Shown: positions 8,234-19,300, counted from the first letter of the stretch. The stretch: 64,000 bases of DNA from Pirellulales bacterium (GCA_016935315.1 JAFGRD010000037.1:29155-93154); one strand, 5' to 3'. Translations and numbers: made by a program. The notes: generated by a model not told the origin, from the sequence alone.

Positions 8234-9838
8234 CTATTGGTTCCACTCCTCGATCAGCCGCTGCCAACGCGCGAAGTCGTAGTTGGCCGGCGGGTCGTAG
8301 TCCTGGTTGGCCTTGAGCTCTTCCATCGTGGGCCGCTTCGAGGGCACGCCGCTGCCGGGGATGTCGACCTTGGCGGTCCAGGCGATGCCGTTGAGCACCA
8401 CGGTGCGGAAGCTGTCGCTGGCCCAGCTCCAATGCCAGTGGCCGCCGGTGAAGCCGAAACCGCGCCCGCCGTCGGGCCGCTCGACGACCCAGCCGACGTG
8501 CTCGGGCATTCCCTTGCGGGCGCGGACGGTCGGGTTGCCGCTGTGGGGGCCGTCGCCTCGCTCGCGTGTGCTGTCGGGCGGGACGGCGGTCAGAATCGGC
8601 GTCACCCCCTCCATGTTATCCTTGAAACGCATGTGGTAGTACCATTCGTCATCCATGAAAAACGGCTTCACGCTGCTGGCCACCGGGTGCTTGGGCAGCT
8701 CCTTGAACTCGGCTTTCCAATGCGGATTGACGGACCAGTTGGTCTCGAAGTAACCGCCGGTCCACTGTTTCAGGCAGTCGCCCGGCTTGCCCTTGGGGAC
8801 CTCGACCCCATAGTGTAAACAGGCCAACCCCACGCCCTTTTCCATCAGCGGGGCCACTTCGTCGAGGTGCGGGTTGATGGGGTGTCCGCCGCCGCCGTCG
8901 GCGAAGATCACGATCGCGTCGGCGCCGTCCAGCGCCTTGGGATCGCTGGGCCAGCCGTTTTGATACACGGCCGTCTCGATCCCCAGCCCGCTCTCCCGCA
9001 GCCACTTGCCCAGCAGCAGGCAGCCGGCGTTGTGCTCGTGGCTGGCATAGCCGTGGCTGGGGCGTCCGGCGATCAGCACAATCTTGGTGCCGTCCGAAAC
9101 CCCCGTGGCCGCCTCGTCCTTGCCGAGCTCCTTTAAGCGGATGTTGCGGAATTGGACCTTCATGGGCGGGCCGGCGTGCAGTTGCAGGGCGATCAGCCCG
9201 TCGCTGCGGGCCATTTCCGCGTCCTCGTCGGTCACATCGACCGTCACCTGGCCGTTGATCTTCTGGACGATGTGGTTGCCCTTGGCGGTGATTTCGTACT
9301 CGTTCCAACCGGTCAGGTCGATTTTCTTAAGCAGCTCGTCCGGATCACCCACCTTGCCGACGATCTTGGGCTTGTGGTCGCTGCCGATGACCGTCTTGTC
9401 GCCGCGTTCGGCCAGGATGCCGCGATACCGCTCGCCGTAGAGGATGCCGGAGAAGCGGCCGGAGCCTTCCACGTCGGTCTGGTAGCCGCCGATCACCCAC
9501 TTGCCGAACTTCTCGGGGTCCTCGAAGCTGCGGAACTGGATGCCCGAATTGTGGTTGTGCAGCCGGCATTCGAGTTTCAGCTCGAAGTCGGCCGGCTTGC
9601 CGCCGCGCCAGATGATGAAGGTGTTGCCGTTGGTGGGATTCTCGGCGGTGGTCTCGCCGGTGATCGTGCCGTCTTCGACGCGCCAGAACTTGGGATTGCC
9701 GTCCCAGCCTTCGAGCGTCTTGCCGTCGAAGATCGGCTTGAATCCCTCGTCGTCGGCCGTCGCCGGGCAGGCGAGCCACAGCGGCACGACCAGCAGACCC
9801 AGCAGCGTCACGAGGCCTGGTTTCGCGAAGCGTTTCAT
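8234..9838 (-). CDS. Secreted DUF1080 (3-keto-disaccharide hydrolase) plus ThuA domain protein
   Basis: A 534-residue exported protein. A signal peptide covers residues 1-29. Residues 32-240 match the DUF1080/3-keto-disaccharide hydrolase concanavalin-like domain, with [14 protein letters not shown] at its start and [11 protein letters not shown] in its middle, a pattern common in planctomycete sugar metabolism. Residues 250-487 match the ThuA-like domain, starting [18 protein letters not shown] and containing FADGGGGH and [11 protein letters not shown]. ThuA and DUF1080 proteins act in sugar oxidation routes through 3-keto sugars; the precise substrate is unknown. The ATG at 9838 follows GAGGAAGAGA and is preferred to a longer frame that would run back through repeat copy B. 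Confidence 0.88.
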   Translation of the reverse strand: MKRFAKPGLVTLLGLLVVPLWLACPATADDEGFKPIFDGKTLEGWDGNPKFWRVEDGTITGETTAENPTNGNTFIIWRGGKPADFELKLECRLHNHNSGIQFRSFEDPEKFGKWVIGGYQTDVEGSGRFSGILYGERYRGILAERGDKTVIGSDHKPKIVGKVGDPDELLKKIDLTGWNEYEITAKGNHIVQKINGQVTVDVTDEDAEMARSDGLIALQLHAGPPMKVQFRNIRLKELGKDEAATGVSDGTKIVLIAGRPSHGYASHEHNAGCLLLGKWLRESGLGIETAVYQNGWPSDPKALDGADAIVIFADGGGGHPINPHLDEVAPLMEKGVGLACLHYGVEVPKGKPGDCLKQWTGGYFETNWSVNPHWKAEFKELPKHPVASSVKPFFMDDEWYYHMRFKDNMEGVTPILTAVPPDSTRERGDGPHSGNPTVRARKGMPEHVGWVVERPDGGRGFGFTGGHWHWSWASDSFRTVVLNGIAWTAKVDIPGSGVPSKRPTMEELKANQDYDPPANYDFARWQRLIEEWNQ

Positions 9839-9901
9839 TGTTCTCTTCCTCCTGGAGGGATCGGGGGGGGGAGTGGTAAAGTCGGGGTGTGCCGTTACGT
9901 G

Positions 9902-10001
9902 ATTGATGTTTGCACTGTGGATGATCCAGGCCGACCAACGGGAGAACGGACAGGTCGGGCTCCCGTGGGTCGCCCTCGCGCATTGAGTATGCAAGCGTCA
10001 A
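9902..10001 (+). repeat. Dispersed 100-bp hairpin repeat, copy B
   Basis: Same orientation and length as copy A. The internal stem is GACCAACGGGAG against CTCCCGTGGGTC, 12 positions with one mismatch. It lies between the ccsA stop (10133) and the start of the DUF1080-ThuA gene (9838). Confidence 0.8.
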
Positions 10002-10132
10002 CAGGGCGCATTGTAGCAGTGGACCCGGCGGCAGGCAAATGGGGGGCGGCGGCGGCGAAGTCCCGCGCCGTGACGTCGCGGCGCAAAGGGAAAAAGCGGC
10101 AAATCTTTGCGTCCTCGGCAGCCTGCCACGGC

Positions 10133-11995
10133 TTACAACGAGGCTTCCGACACAGCCGGCGACGCAGCCGCCGATCCGGCCCGCGACGCGGCGAGATCCC
10201 GCAGGGCCGAGACTCCCGTGGCGATCATCACGTAGAGCAATTGCACGGCAACCGCACTGAAGACGTAGACCTGTCCGCCGCCGCCGGAGCCGTAACTGTG
10301 CATGCCCTGGCGCAGAACGAAGTTCACGCCGTACGTCGCCATCACGACGACCACCGCGAAACAGACCACCGACCAGGCGGCCAGGCCGCGGTTGGTGACC
10401 CAGCCCAGGTATCGGGCGTGCAACATACCGAGGAACAACAGCAGCGTCACCAGGGCCCAAACCTCCTTGGAGTCCCAACTCCAGAAGCGTCCCCAACTGT
10501 CATCGGCCCACATCGCTCCCAGGATGGTGCCGAGGGTCAGCATCAGCACCCCGGCCTTTAGGGCCTCGTACGTGTACTTGCTCAGATTCCGGATCACGTC
10601 GGTGTTCCGCGAACCGACCAGGTAATAACTCAGCGTGATGTTGCCGATGCCGAGGGCCACGGCCAAGCCCGCGTAGCCGAGCACGATCGTCACCACGTGG
10701 GTCGCCAGCCAGTAGTTGCTCCGCAGAACCGGCGGCAACGGGCGGATGCTCGGGTCGATGATCGACGGGCAGCCGTCGGCCAGCACCAGCAGCAAGCCAC
10801 AGACAACGGTCGTCGCCGAGAGAATGTATCGTCGCCGGTAGCGAAGCTCGAAGATCGACCCCAGCACCAGGGCCCCCAGGGCGGCGCAGACCATCGATTC
10901 GTACATGTTGGTGACCGGGACCCATCCGGAAATGAGGCCTCGCACGGCGAAGCCTGCCAGCATGGCCAGCAGGCAGGCCGCCGAAAACAACCACGCGGCG
11001 CCATAGAAGCGTCGGCCTTGCCAGCCCAGGCTCAGCAGCGTGCAGACAAAGGCCGCGCCGGCGAGCACTCCAGCGAAGCGAAACGGCACACCATGGTTGT
11101 AGGCGACCTCCAAACGGATTCGCCACGGTTGCGGATACGCATCCTCGTTCGGCGCCAGCTCCGGTCCCAGCTTTTCCGCCGTGGCCAGGTAAGCGGCCGA
11201 CGCCTCGCGAAACGCCTCGGGCGACTCGTCGAGGTAAGCCTTTCGCACGCGCTGCCATCGCCCCTTGAGCTCCCGGAGCGATCCGTCGGGATCCGTCTGG
11301 TCGTCGAGCCTCCCTTGCATCAAGGAGGCGATCGACAGCCATTCCTGGTGCCGGCTGTCGCGAATGGGAACCACGCTAAGCCCCTGGCCGGTGCGGTGGT
11401 GCTGATACTGCTGCAGCGTGCCGGTCAGGTCCAGAGCCTTTTCCTCAAGCGGCGAGAACTTTTCCCGTTTCCCTTGCGCAATCTGCTGGGTCCACATCAC
11501 GAAGGGCACTTGACGTCCCGTCGCGGGATCGCGAAAGTCGGCGTCGATGATCTCCTGCGGCGAGGCGTACTGGCGACGCTGGGGCAGGCCCAGGGCTTCG
11601 CGAAGCTGCGGGGAATCGACGCGGATCCATCGGGCCCGGTCCCACTTGTCGGGCTGGTGGTGATCGAAGTAGCCGATCTCCGGCGCCTCGGTACCCGCGT
11701 CCTCGGCATCCGGCGAGTGGTCCCAACCTTGCCAGTCGAAGATCATCGCCAGATACGCGGCCACCGCGTCGATCCGCCGCCCGCTCTCGGGATCCTTCAG
11801 GCGAGTCCGGCCGCAATACGCCCGCATCGTATCCTCGGCCAGCGTATCGAGCGGTTTGTAGCGGCCGCCCGCCAGCACGGGAAGACGACGCCAAGCGGCC
11901 CAGTCGAGGTTCTCGTCGACCAGCTCTTCGGCAGCGACGGGAACGGCCCAAACCAGGGCAGTGAGAAAGAGGAAGACGGCCAGGTTGCGATCCAT
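10133..11995 (-). CDS. ccsA: Cytochrome c maturation protein CcsA (ResC) with large N-terminal periplasmic domain
   Basis: A 620-residue System II cytochrome c assembly protein. Residues 1-22 are a signal or first membrane segment, residues 23-305 are a mainly hydrophilic extracytoplasmic region, and the CcsA core with several membrane helices occupies about 310-605. The tryptophan-rich WWD signature that binds haem is visible at about residues 495-515 (DDSWGRFWSWDSKEVW). Flanking histidines occur in ATHVVTIVLGYAG and GMLHARYLG. CcsA with ResB exports haem and ligates it to apocytochrome c. It follows the ResB-like gene by 71 bp on the same strand, the usual pairing. It is longer than typical CcsA (about 300 residues) because of the N-terminal domain. 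Confidence 0.9.
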   Translation of the reverse strand: MDRNLAVFLFLTALVWAVPVAAEELVDENLDWAAWRRLPVLAGGRYKPLDTLAEDTMRAYCGRTRLKDPESGRRIDAVAAYLAMIFDWQGWDHSPDAEDAGTEAPEIGYFDHHQPDKWDRARWIRVDSPQLREALGLPQRRQYASPQEIIDADFRDPATGRQVPFVMWTQQIAQGKREKFSPLEEKALDLTGTLQQYQHHRTGQGLSVVPIRDSRHQEWLSIASLMQGRLDDQTDPDGSLRELKGRWQRVRKAYLDESPEAFREASAAYLATAEKLGPELAPNEDAYPQPWRIRLEVAYNHGVPFRFAGVLAGAAFVCTLLSLGWQGRRFYGAAWLFSAACLLAMLAGFAVRGLISGWVPVTNMYESMVCAALGALVLGSIFELRYRRRYILSATTVVCGLLLVLADGCPSIIDPSIRPLPPVLRSNYWLATHVVTIVLGYAGLAVALGIGNITLSYYLVGSRNTDVIRNLSKYTYEALKAGVLMLTLGTILGAMWADDSWGRFWSWDSKEVWALVTLLLFLGMLHARYLGWVTNRGLAAWSVVCFAVVVVMATYGVNFVLRQGMHSYGSGGGGQVYVFSAVAVQLLYVMIATGVSALRDLAASRAGSAAASPAVSEASL

Positions 11996-12066
11996 TCGGG
12001 TTCCTCTTGTGGCAATCCTCTAGTGCCGATGCCTGCTGTCGGGTCTTCCGTCTCTGGGAGAGTCCA

Positions 12067-13404
12067 TCAGCCCTTTTCCAGGCGTTCCGCTTCCTGCTTG
12101 CGCCGGGCGCGCGGCCGGAGATAGTAGACGACGAAGATACCCAGACACGTCAACACGCTGCCGGCATACTTCAGCAGCCGTCCCGGGTCGTGGGCCACGC
12201 TGAGAATCGACATTTCCTTGCCGTCGCTGAGCTCTTGGTAATTCGACTGATAGAACGTGAACTTCCCGTACGTCAACGGCTTGTTCACGATGATCGTATG
12301 TGGCTCGCGGACGTCCTTGGGGCGGATCTTGCGGGAATCGTCGATCAGCTCGACCTGGCTGGAGAACGAGGCGTTTCCCATCCGCCCGGGATTGGTGCCA
12401 CGCTCGAAATCGATCAGCTTCAAGGAGTAGTCCAGCGAGAGCCGCTGGTAGCCGAAGTTCAACCAGAGCGGCCCCCGCGGGGTATCGATTTTCTGGATGC
12501 CGAGTTGCGGGTCGCCGCGCATCAGCCAGACCTCCTCGGAGGTGCTACCGAGTTCCACCTCGACCAGCACGGCCGCCTCGGCCTTCTCGGACCGCTTGGA
12601 GGCGTCCTCCAGCGAGTGGTACGTGGTTTCCCGGCGCGCATGGGGCAAATACTCCAATACGGAGAGCTTGTAGCCGCCGTCCAGTTCGATCTCGTCGCCG
12701 GCCTTTGCCTGGAAGTCGAATTGCTCCGGCGGCAGCCAGCGAGCGGCCAGCCGTTGGCCGTCCGGGCCGATCATGGCGATTTTGGCCGCCGCCGGGCCGC
12801 GTCCCGACGAGTCGGCCACCCAGCGCGTCTCGGCCCGGGCGTGGCGGAGGAATCTCAGCACCCGCAGGGTCACCCCCTCGGTTTCCGGGAATTCCAGCGG
12901 CCGGCCTTCGGGCCAATCGACCGGACCGCCGTTGAAGGAGAAATCGAGTTTCTCGTCTTCACGGCTTCCGGGCGGAAGGACAGTCAGTTGGCTGCGGTCG
13001 CCGAGCGTCACCATGTTGGTGGTCTCGCCCTCGGCGAAAGAGAGTTGGCCCTCCACGCCCGACCAATAGGTCTGCACGGAGCCGATCATCAACCCCAACA
13101 CGCCGGCATGCGTCATCAGGAATCCGGCCTGGCGCAGCTTCCAGGGGAACCGGACCAGCATGGCGGCCAGGAGATTCAGCCCCAACAGCGCCCAGAGCCC
13201 CACGAACCAGGGGCTGTCGTAGCAGTACCATTGGACGAATTCCGTTCCCCGTCCCGACTCCACGAAGGTCGCCGCGGCGCAGACGACTCCCAACAAGATC
13301 AGCAGCACCACGGCCAGCTTCAGCGACGCCAGCAACCGAAGCCACGAGCCCAGTGTGCGGAGTATCGTCGGGCTCGGCGGTTGCGTTTCCGAGACGGATG
13401 CCAT
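12067..13404 (-). CDS. resB: ResB-like cytochrome c biogenesis protein (Ccs1)
   Basis: A 445-residue ResB/Ccs1 family protein, the partner of CcsA in System II cytochrome c maturation. Three membrane segments lie near the N-terminus (about 29-48, 66-85 and 93-111), followed by a large extracytoplasmic domain and a final membrane segment (about 410-430, KYAGSVLTCLGIFVVYYL). This is the normal ResB topology. H99 in FLMTHAGVLG is a candidate haem-relevant residue. The C-terminus is basic (RPRARRKQEAERLEKG). It is the first gene of a two-gene unit with ccsA, with a possible weak promoter upstream at 13507-13535. Confidence 0.88.
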   Translation of the reverse strand: MASVSETQPPSPTILRTLGSWLRLLASLKLAVVLLILLGVVCAAATFVESGRGTEFVQWYCYDSPWFVGLWALLGLNLLAAMLVRFPWKLRQAGFLMTHAGVLGLMIGSVQTYWSGVEGQLSFAEGETTNMVTLGDRSQLTVLPPGSREDEKLDFSFNGGPVDWPEGRPLEFPETEGVTLRVLRFLRHARAETRWVADSSGRGPAAAKIAMIGPDGQRLAARWLPPEQFDFQAKAGDEIELDGGYKLSVLEYLPHARRETTYHSLEDASKRSEKAEAAVLVEVELGSTSEEVWLMRGDPQLGIQKIDTPRGPLWLNFGYQRLSLDYSLKLIDFERGTNPGRMGNASFSSQVELIDDSRKIRPKDVREPHTIIVNKPLTYGKFTFYQSNYQELSDGKEMSILSVAHDPGRLLKYAGSVLTCLGIFVVYYLRPRARRKQEAERLEKG

Positions 13405-13506
13405 GCGGCGGCCTGCGTGCGCGAGATGGGCGGAAGCCGGAAATCAGGCCGGACCTCCGCAGAATGGCGAGTCGAGTGCGGTTTGCAGAAGTCCTGCCCG
13501 AATCAA

Positions 13507-13535
13507 AGTCTATCCGCCCGACTCGGTACAAACAA
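13507..13535 (-). promoter_or_regulatory. Candidate weak promoter for resB-ccsA
   Basis: On the minus strand TTGTTT (13535-13530, 3/6) and TAGACT (13512-13507, 4/6) are separated by exactly 17 bp, about 100 bp upstream of the resB ATG. The rest of 13405-13721 holds no recognisable gene. Confidence 0.3.
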
Positions 13536-13721
13536 CTCCTCCCGTGGCGACTGGGGACCCGCACCACCGTCCAGAACGGTCACACATGACCGCCCCAATT
13601 GACATTGCCCAACATCGGCGGCCGTCGCTATGATGTTGCCGCGCGGTCCGTTGGGTCGCGGTCCGGTGGGCCCCAGTACGGGCCGGGACGTCGGGAGAAA
13701 CGGCAGGAGGTCGCCTCGGGG

Positions 13722-14513
13722 ATGCAGTCGTCAACGGCAGTGATGCTTCGAGCGCTGGTGATGCTGGCCTGCGTCGTGGCCATTCCCATGGCGGCGCTGT
13801 GCGGCAAGTCGTTGCCCCAAATGCTCGATGCCCTACTGGACGGCTGCCGCTCCCAGACGACGGCATCGGCGTGCGTTGCGGCCAACGAAATGCCTCACTT
13901 CGAGCCGTACAATGCCACCGTTGAGCCGGAACCCCACCCCTTTCCGTCGCCCGGTTCGCCTGGACTGCAACCCTCGCTCCAAACCGGCGGAGGACGGCAC
14001 CAGCCGCCAACTGACCAGCCACCGACTGAAGCGGCCACCTCGGGCGTAATCCCGGCTGGCTATCGACCGCCCGCGAATTCGGCATCTGTGGCGGTTTCCG
14101 GCGGGCCGGACGCGTCGCAGCAGCTTCAACCACCCTTTGCTCCAGCCCCCGTGGCAGTTCCACGCTTCGGTTCCGCTGCCGCGGCACCGCCCAGCCCCCA
14201 CGAAGAAAGACCGAACGGCCAAAGCCTTTCCCCCACCGCCGGCCCCGCGGCCCCGGCGCGTCCCACGCCCGGAAGTCCCCAAACCGCCGACGGGTTCGCC
14301 TACGTGCAAGACCGGTTGCGGCAGTTGGGCGCCACCGCATACTCCCTGGAATTCTGGGGCAGCCGTCAGCAGTTGTACCGGTTTAGCTGCAAGATGGCGG
14401 TCGGGCAGAATCCCGGCTGTGTCCGGTACTTTGAAGCCACGGACACGGACCACCTGAAGGCCATGACCGAAGTCCTGCGTGAGGTAGAGGCGTGGCAAAC
14501 GGGGTTACGCTAG
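13722..14513 (+). CDS. Secreted or membrane-anchored hypothetical with proline-rich linker
   Basis: A 263-residue protein. The N-terminus (MQSSTAVMLRALVMLACVVAIPM) is a signal peptide or membrane anchor. Residues 60-195 are a low-complexity Pro/Ala/Ser-rich linker. Residues 199-263 form a compact, conserved-looking C-terminal domain (YVQDRLRQLGATAYSLEFWG, then YRFSCKMAVG and AMTEVLREVEAW). I do not recognise the family. Start 13722 is chosen because it places the hydrophobic segment at the N-terminus and has AGGAGG about 12 bp upstream; a longer frame from 13599 has no such support. It is divergent from resB. Confidence 0.65.
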   Translation: MQSSTAVMLRALVMLACVVAIPMAALCGKSLPQMLDALLDGCRSQTTASACVAANEMPHFEPYNATVEPEPHPFPSPGSPGLQPSLQTGGGRHQPPTDQPPTEAATSGVIPAGYRPPANSASVAVSGGPDASQQLQPPFAPAPVAVPRFGSAAAAPPSPHEERPNGQSLSPTAGPAAPARPTPGSPQTADGFAYVQDRLRQLGATAYSLEFWGSRQQLYRFSCKMAVGQNPGCVRYFEATDTDHLKAMTEVLREVEAWQTGLR

Positions 14514-14763
14514 CAGCCCTCGGATCGGGCCGATCGGGAAGGCAGCAGCGTCGCCGCGGGACGGGGCGCCATTGGGCTTGCCAAAGGCCGGCGTTTAGGC
14601 TTAGCTTGAGATGTGCTTCAGCGCCAACGGCGTCGGACGGGTAGCCCGCTCGCTGGGTGCGCATGTTGAACCGGGGGCGTCGAAAGACCCGATGCGCGGC
14701 TCGTGCGACAGGTGTGGATGGTCGGTCCGGAGCGTGTCGCTGCGCTATCGGCAGCCGATCGGC

Positions 14764-15969
14764 ATGCAGGGTGGCCTGGCACCGGCCTCGGGAGGAATCT
14801 GCCGATTCTTGCTCTCGGCCGGTTCGACACCCGAGGGCGTCGGCGGAGAGGGCCCCAACGCCCGGAGTACCGAACTCGCCCAAGTGGAAGCGGCGCTGTT
14901 CCTTGCCCAAGAACCCCAGGGGAGCCGCAAGCTGGCCCAGTTGGCCGGCTTGGCAGACGGAACGAAGGCCCGTACGCTGGTTCGCACGCTAAACCGATTG
15001 TATGATAGAGAGGGGTGTGCGTTTCGAGTCGAGGAGGTGGCCGGCGGCTTCCAATTGATGTCACGGCCGAAGTTCGCCCGGTGGCTGCGACGCCTGCATC
15101 ACGTTCCCGTCGAGGTCCGTTTGTCGGCCCCCGCCATGGAGACCCTGGCGGTCGTGGCGTACCGACAACCGGTGTTGCGGGCCGAGATCGAGGCGATCCG
15201 GGGGGTCCAGTGCGGCGAAATCCTTCGCCAATTGATTGAGCGAGACCTGGTGCGGATCGTCGGCCGTTCGGAAGAGTTGGGCCGCCCTTTTTTGTATGGA
15301 ACCACGAAGCTGTTTTTGCAGGTGTTCGGATTGCGACACCTGGACGAGATGCCTCGGGGTGAGTGGCTGAAGGCCCTGCAACCGAGCCCGGAAAGTGCTG
15401 CTGCCCTCACGGCAGCAGCCGACCAAGCCGATAAAGAATTGTCGAATCAACCCGTCTACACCCACGAAGCGGAAGAGGAGGTGAACGTGAGAGTCCTCGC
15501 CATGACGAAGGATGCCCCGGAAGCGATCGCCGTTGAAGGCGCGACCGAGACGTTCCGATTGGAGAGCAGCCAAATGCCCGACGAAGAGATTGCATACGAC
15601 GACTTCGACGACGAGGACTTCGACGACGAGGACTCGGATGAAGAAGACGAAGAGTATGAAGACGAAGAGTACGAGGAGGAAGACGAAGAGGAATATGAAG
15701 ACGAGGACGATGACGAGGAAGAGTACGAGGACGATGAAGAGGAAGAGTACGAGGACGATGAAGAGGATGAGGATGAGGAAGAAGACGAGGAAGATGATGA
15801 ATTCGAGGATGAGCCCTGGGAAGAGGTCGAAGACGAAGAGGAACTAGACGAGGACGAAGAGGAAGAAGAGGAAGAAGAGGAAGAAGAGGAAGAAGAGGAC
15901 TGGGATGACGAAGATGACTGGGACGAGGGCGACTGGGAGGAAGAGGAAGAGGAAGAAGAGGAAGAGTAG
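14764..15969 (+). CDS. scpB: Segregation and condensation protein B with hyperacidic C-terminal tail
   Basis: ScpB is the winged-helix kleisin-associated subunit of the SMC-ScpAB condensin complex, acting on the chromosome. The core (about residues 38-200) shows ScpB features: VEAALFLAQEP at the start, AFRVEEVAGGFQLMSRP, then ETLAVVAYRQPVLRAEIEAIRG and GRPFLYGTTKLFLQVFG. From about residue 275 to the end the protein is an almost unbroken run of Asp and Glu with scattered Tyr and Trp, about 125 residues, which is unusual in length for ScpB. The start is uncertain: in-frame ATGs exist at 14611, 14692 and 14764, none with a good ribosome-binding site, and 14764 avoids sequence unlike coding DNA. 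scpA is not in the window. Confidence 0.85.
   Translation: MQGGLAPASGGICRFLLSAGSTPEGVGGEGPNARSTELAQVEAALFLAQEPQGSRKLAQLAGLADGTKARTLVRTLNRLYDREGCAFRVEEVAGGFQLMSRPKFARWLRRLHHVPVEVRLSAPAMETLAVVAYRQPVLRAEIEAIRGVQCGEILRQLIERDLVRIVGRSEELGRPFLYGTTKLFLQVFGLRHLDEMPRGEWLKALQPSPESAAALTAAADQADKELSNQPVYTHEAEEEVNVRVLAMTKDAPEAIAVEGATETFRLESSQMPDEEIAYDDFDDEDFDDEDSDEEDEEYEDEEYEEEDEEEYEDEDDDEEEYEDDEEEEYEDDEEDEDEEEDEEDDEFEDEPWEEVEDEEELDEDEEEEEEEEEEEEEEDWDDEDDWDEGDWEEEEEEEEEE
15590..15966 (+). repeat. Purine-rich low-complexity tract encoding the acidic ScpB tail
   Basis: About 375 bp of GAA/GAG/GAC-rich codons with a strong purine bias on the plus strand and short imperfect tandem units such as GAGTACGAGGACGATGAAGA repeated around 15720-15765. 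Such tracts are prone to replication slippage. Confidence 0.85.
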
Positions 15970-16300
15970 CCGAAGGACGAGCCATAGCTCGAATTATTCA
16001 CAGGATCCTGTCGGCTCGTATTGACTGGGGGCAGATCTCACTGGTGGCGCGCGTCAGACAACCGTAGAGGGCTTCGGGGCACAAGGCCCCTTTCCCCCAA
16101 GTCCCCCTTTTTCCCCTGGTCGTGGAGCGGCCGCGGGACGCGGCAGGTTGGGTTGACCGAGAGGCCAAGTGGCGGCGATCGCTCAAACGGTCGGCCTGAA
16201 GACCTCGCTTGAGTTGCTTGTTGCGATTCTCGCTCTGGCCGTGATCGGTGTACTCGTCGTACGCCGCGCCGGGCAAAGACGAAGGCTGCGGCTCGGTTGG
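15970..16300. other. Convergent intergenic region
   Basis: This lies between the ScpB stop (15969) and the stop of the giant protein (16301). It holds no credible gene. A short GC hairpin GGGGC/GCCCC (16076-16080 with 16086-16090) followed by pyrimidine-rich sequence may act as a weak terminator for scpB. Confidence 0.4.
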
Positions 16301-19300
16301 TCACCAGTGCCGGGTCAGCCGCCCCACGAGATACTCCAAGTCGTCGTCGATCGCATCGGAGTGCCGTCCGTCGTTGCCGTCTTGATGATTGCGGGAACGG
16401 GACTCGGCCAAGAGTTCGAAGTACGCGGTTGTCGCCCTTTCGCGCAGTTCCGTCGATTCGAGCCGGGTTTCCTTGGCGGCCTTGGCCAACTCGTCCACGT
16501 CGAGATCGGTCACCGTGTCGTCGGCCAGGTTGCGGAAGAACCAGTCCCTGTCGAGGCCGCCGGTCAACTCATCGGGGTCCGAGTCGTAGAAGACCGTGCT
16601 GCCCACGGCCAGCCGGAAGGCGCCGCCGGCGCCGACTCCGGCAGCGATATTGGCGGTCCGCTGTTCGTACGTTCGACTGGTGAGCGTCCATTCGTCGCGG
16701 ATCACGCCCAGGGCCGCGATCGTCTCCTCCTCGGTTCCCGCGCCGAACAGCGTGGTGCCGTCGGCGAGGATATCCTCGCCGTCGCCGCCGTCGAGCGTAT
16801 CGCTGCCGGTGCCCCCAACGATGATGTCGCGTCCCGCTTCGCCGAGCAGTTGGGAATCGTCGCCCGGGCCGCCCAAAACGATATCGTGACCACCGCCGCC
16901 GAGGAGGAAATCGGCGCCGTCGCGGCCAAGCAACACGTCGTTGCCCGCGCCGCCGTCGATCAGGTCGACCAGCGGCCCACCCACCAGGATATTGTCGGCG
17001 CCGTTACCGACGAACTGGTTGCCGGCGAGTTGGGTGCCGAGGATGTTCTCGAAGTAGTCGGCCAGCGGCCCGCTGCTGTCATGGAGGTTGACGGTCAGAA
17101 TACCGTTGACGACCTGGGAGGTGAGCGTAAGGTCGAACGCGACCGCGCCGTTGATGTTGCGGAAATCGAGCGTGTCGCTGCCTCCGCCGGCGGCCAGCCC
17201 TCCGGTAACCACGCCGCTGTCCTCGACCAGCGTGTCGGTGGCCGCGATGCCGTCGGCGAAGTAGTAGAAGTCGTCGCCCCCGCCGCCGCGCAGCGTGTTG
17301 CTGCCGAGCCCGCCGTAGAGCACGTCGCCGCCCAATCCCCCGTCGAGCTGGTCGTCCCCCTCGCCGCCCCAGAGTATGTTGGCCACGGCACTGCCGGTGA
17401 TGCTATCGGCGCCGGGTCCGCCCGCAACGTGTTCGATGTTCACGGCATGGGTGCCGGCGGCCACCTGGACGGTGCGGTTGGTGTGCGAGGCGATTTCGCT
17501 TTCGGCCGAAAGATCGACCAGCACCGGATCGGCGGCCGCCAGCGGCGCAAACCAGAGCCAGTCGCTGCCCTCTCCGGCGAGTTCCGTGATGGTGTCGTTC
17601 TGGGCCGCTGCGGCGGGCGAGAACCGATAGAAGTCGTCTCCGGCGCCGCCTAGTAGCTGATCGTCGCCATCGAGCCCGTCGAGTAGATCGGCGCCCTCGC
17701 GGCCTTCCAGGCGGTTGGCGGCCGCATTGCCCACCAGCACGTCGATGCCGGGCGTGCCCAGCACGTTCTCCAGCAGACTCGGGTCGGGCGAGTTGACGAC
17801 GCGGTGGGTGTGTTGCACCGTCAACACCAGATCGGTCAGATTCGCGTCGATCCGGTCGCCCGCGGCCAGGGCCGAAAAGTCGAGCGTGTCGGTGCCGCCG
17901 TCGGGCGCGGCCGATTCCGCGATCGTATCGGTCTCGGCCATGGCAGTGGCCTTGGTGAACACGTAAAGATCGTCACCGGCATCGCCCTGGAGCAGGTCGT
18001 CGCCGTTGGCGCCCTCGAGCGTGTCGGCTCCGGCCTCGCCGGAGAGCGTGTCGTTGCCCGGCCCGCCGTAAAGACTGTTGTCGGAGCCGTTGCCCTTGAT
18101 GTCGTCGTCGCCCGAGCCGCCGAGCACGTGCTCGAAGTTCGTCCCCGGTCCGGAGATGCTGCGGAGGGCATCGAACGCCATGGGGGCCGCGGCGGTCAGG
18201 TCCACGGTCAGATCGAGCGAGACCAGACCGAAGACGAGCGTATCGATACCGGCCGCCGGCGCCTCCTCGACCACGTCGTTTTGCGGGTTGACCGGATCGA
18301 TGAACACGTAAAGGTCGTCGCCGTCGCCGCCGGTCAAGAGGTTGTCGTAGTTGCTGTCGACCAGCGTGTCGTCTCCGGGCGTGCCGATCACGTTGTCGAC
18401 GCCTTCGGCCGTGGGCGACTTGACGATGCGGTGGGTGTGCTGGGCGAGCGTGGTATCGAACAGCGCGACCGTAACGGGATCGCCGGCGGCCAGGGCGGAG
18501 AAGTCGACGGTATCCACACCGCCGGTGGGCCCGGCGGCCTCGAAGATCGTGTCGAGTTCGTCGGTTGTCGCGGTGCGGAAGACGTAGACGTCGTCGTCGT
18601 CGCCGCCGTCGAGGTCGTCGTCGCCGGCCCCGCCTTCGAGCGTATCGTTGCCGCCGAGCCCCTTCAGCTTGTCGTCGTTCGCCCCGCCGACCAGCCAATT
18701 GTCGTTGGCGTTACCCGCCAGGGCGTCCTGGCCCGCGCCGCCGAAGGCGTTCTCCAGCAGCGAGGGGTTAGTCGTGACGACCTGGCGATGCGTGTGCGTG
18801 GCGATGGTGAGCGCCGTCAGGTCGGCGCTGACACCGTCGGAAACGGACAGTGTGCTGAAATCGAGCGTGTCGATACCGCCCGTGGCCGCGGCCGATTCGC
18901 TCACTTCGTCCACTTCGGTGGAGACGGCCGTCTCGAACTGGTAGACGTCATCGCCGTCCTCACCCTTGAGCTGATCGCTGCCGGCCCCACCGACCAGCGT
19001 GTCGTCTCCGTCGCCGCCGGCCAGGACCACGTCGTCGCCCGGACCGCCCAACAGCGAGTCGTCGCCGGTACCGCCATAGATCTCATCGGCGCCGTCCTCG
19101 CCGATCAGCGTGACCGGACCGGCCGTGAACGCCGACGCGTCGATCACGTTGCCGTCGGGCCCGCCGGCGAGGGTCGCTTGCTCGACGTCGACCAGCGAGT
19201 CGTTGCCTTGGCCGGTCAGCAGCGCGTTGGTGAGCGTCTGGTGGCTGTCGACGGTCTGACGCACTTCGTCGTTGTCCTCGCCGCCGTCGATCAAGTCGTC

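Noticed and set aside
13599..13634. TTGACA (13599-13604) and TATGAT (13629-13634) upstream of the gene at 13722
   Set aside because: The spacing is 24 bp, too long for a sigma70 promoter.
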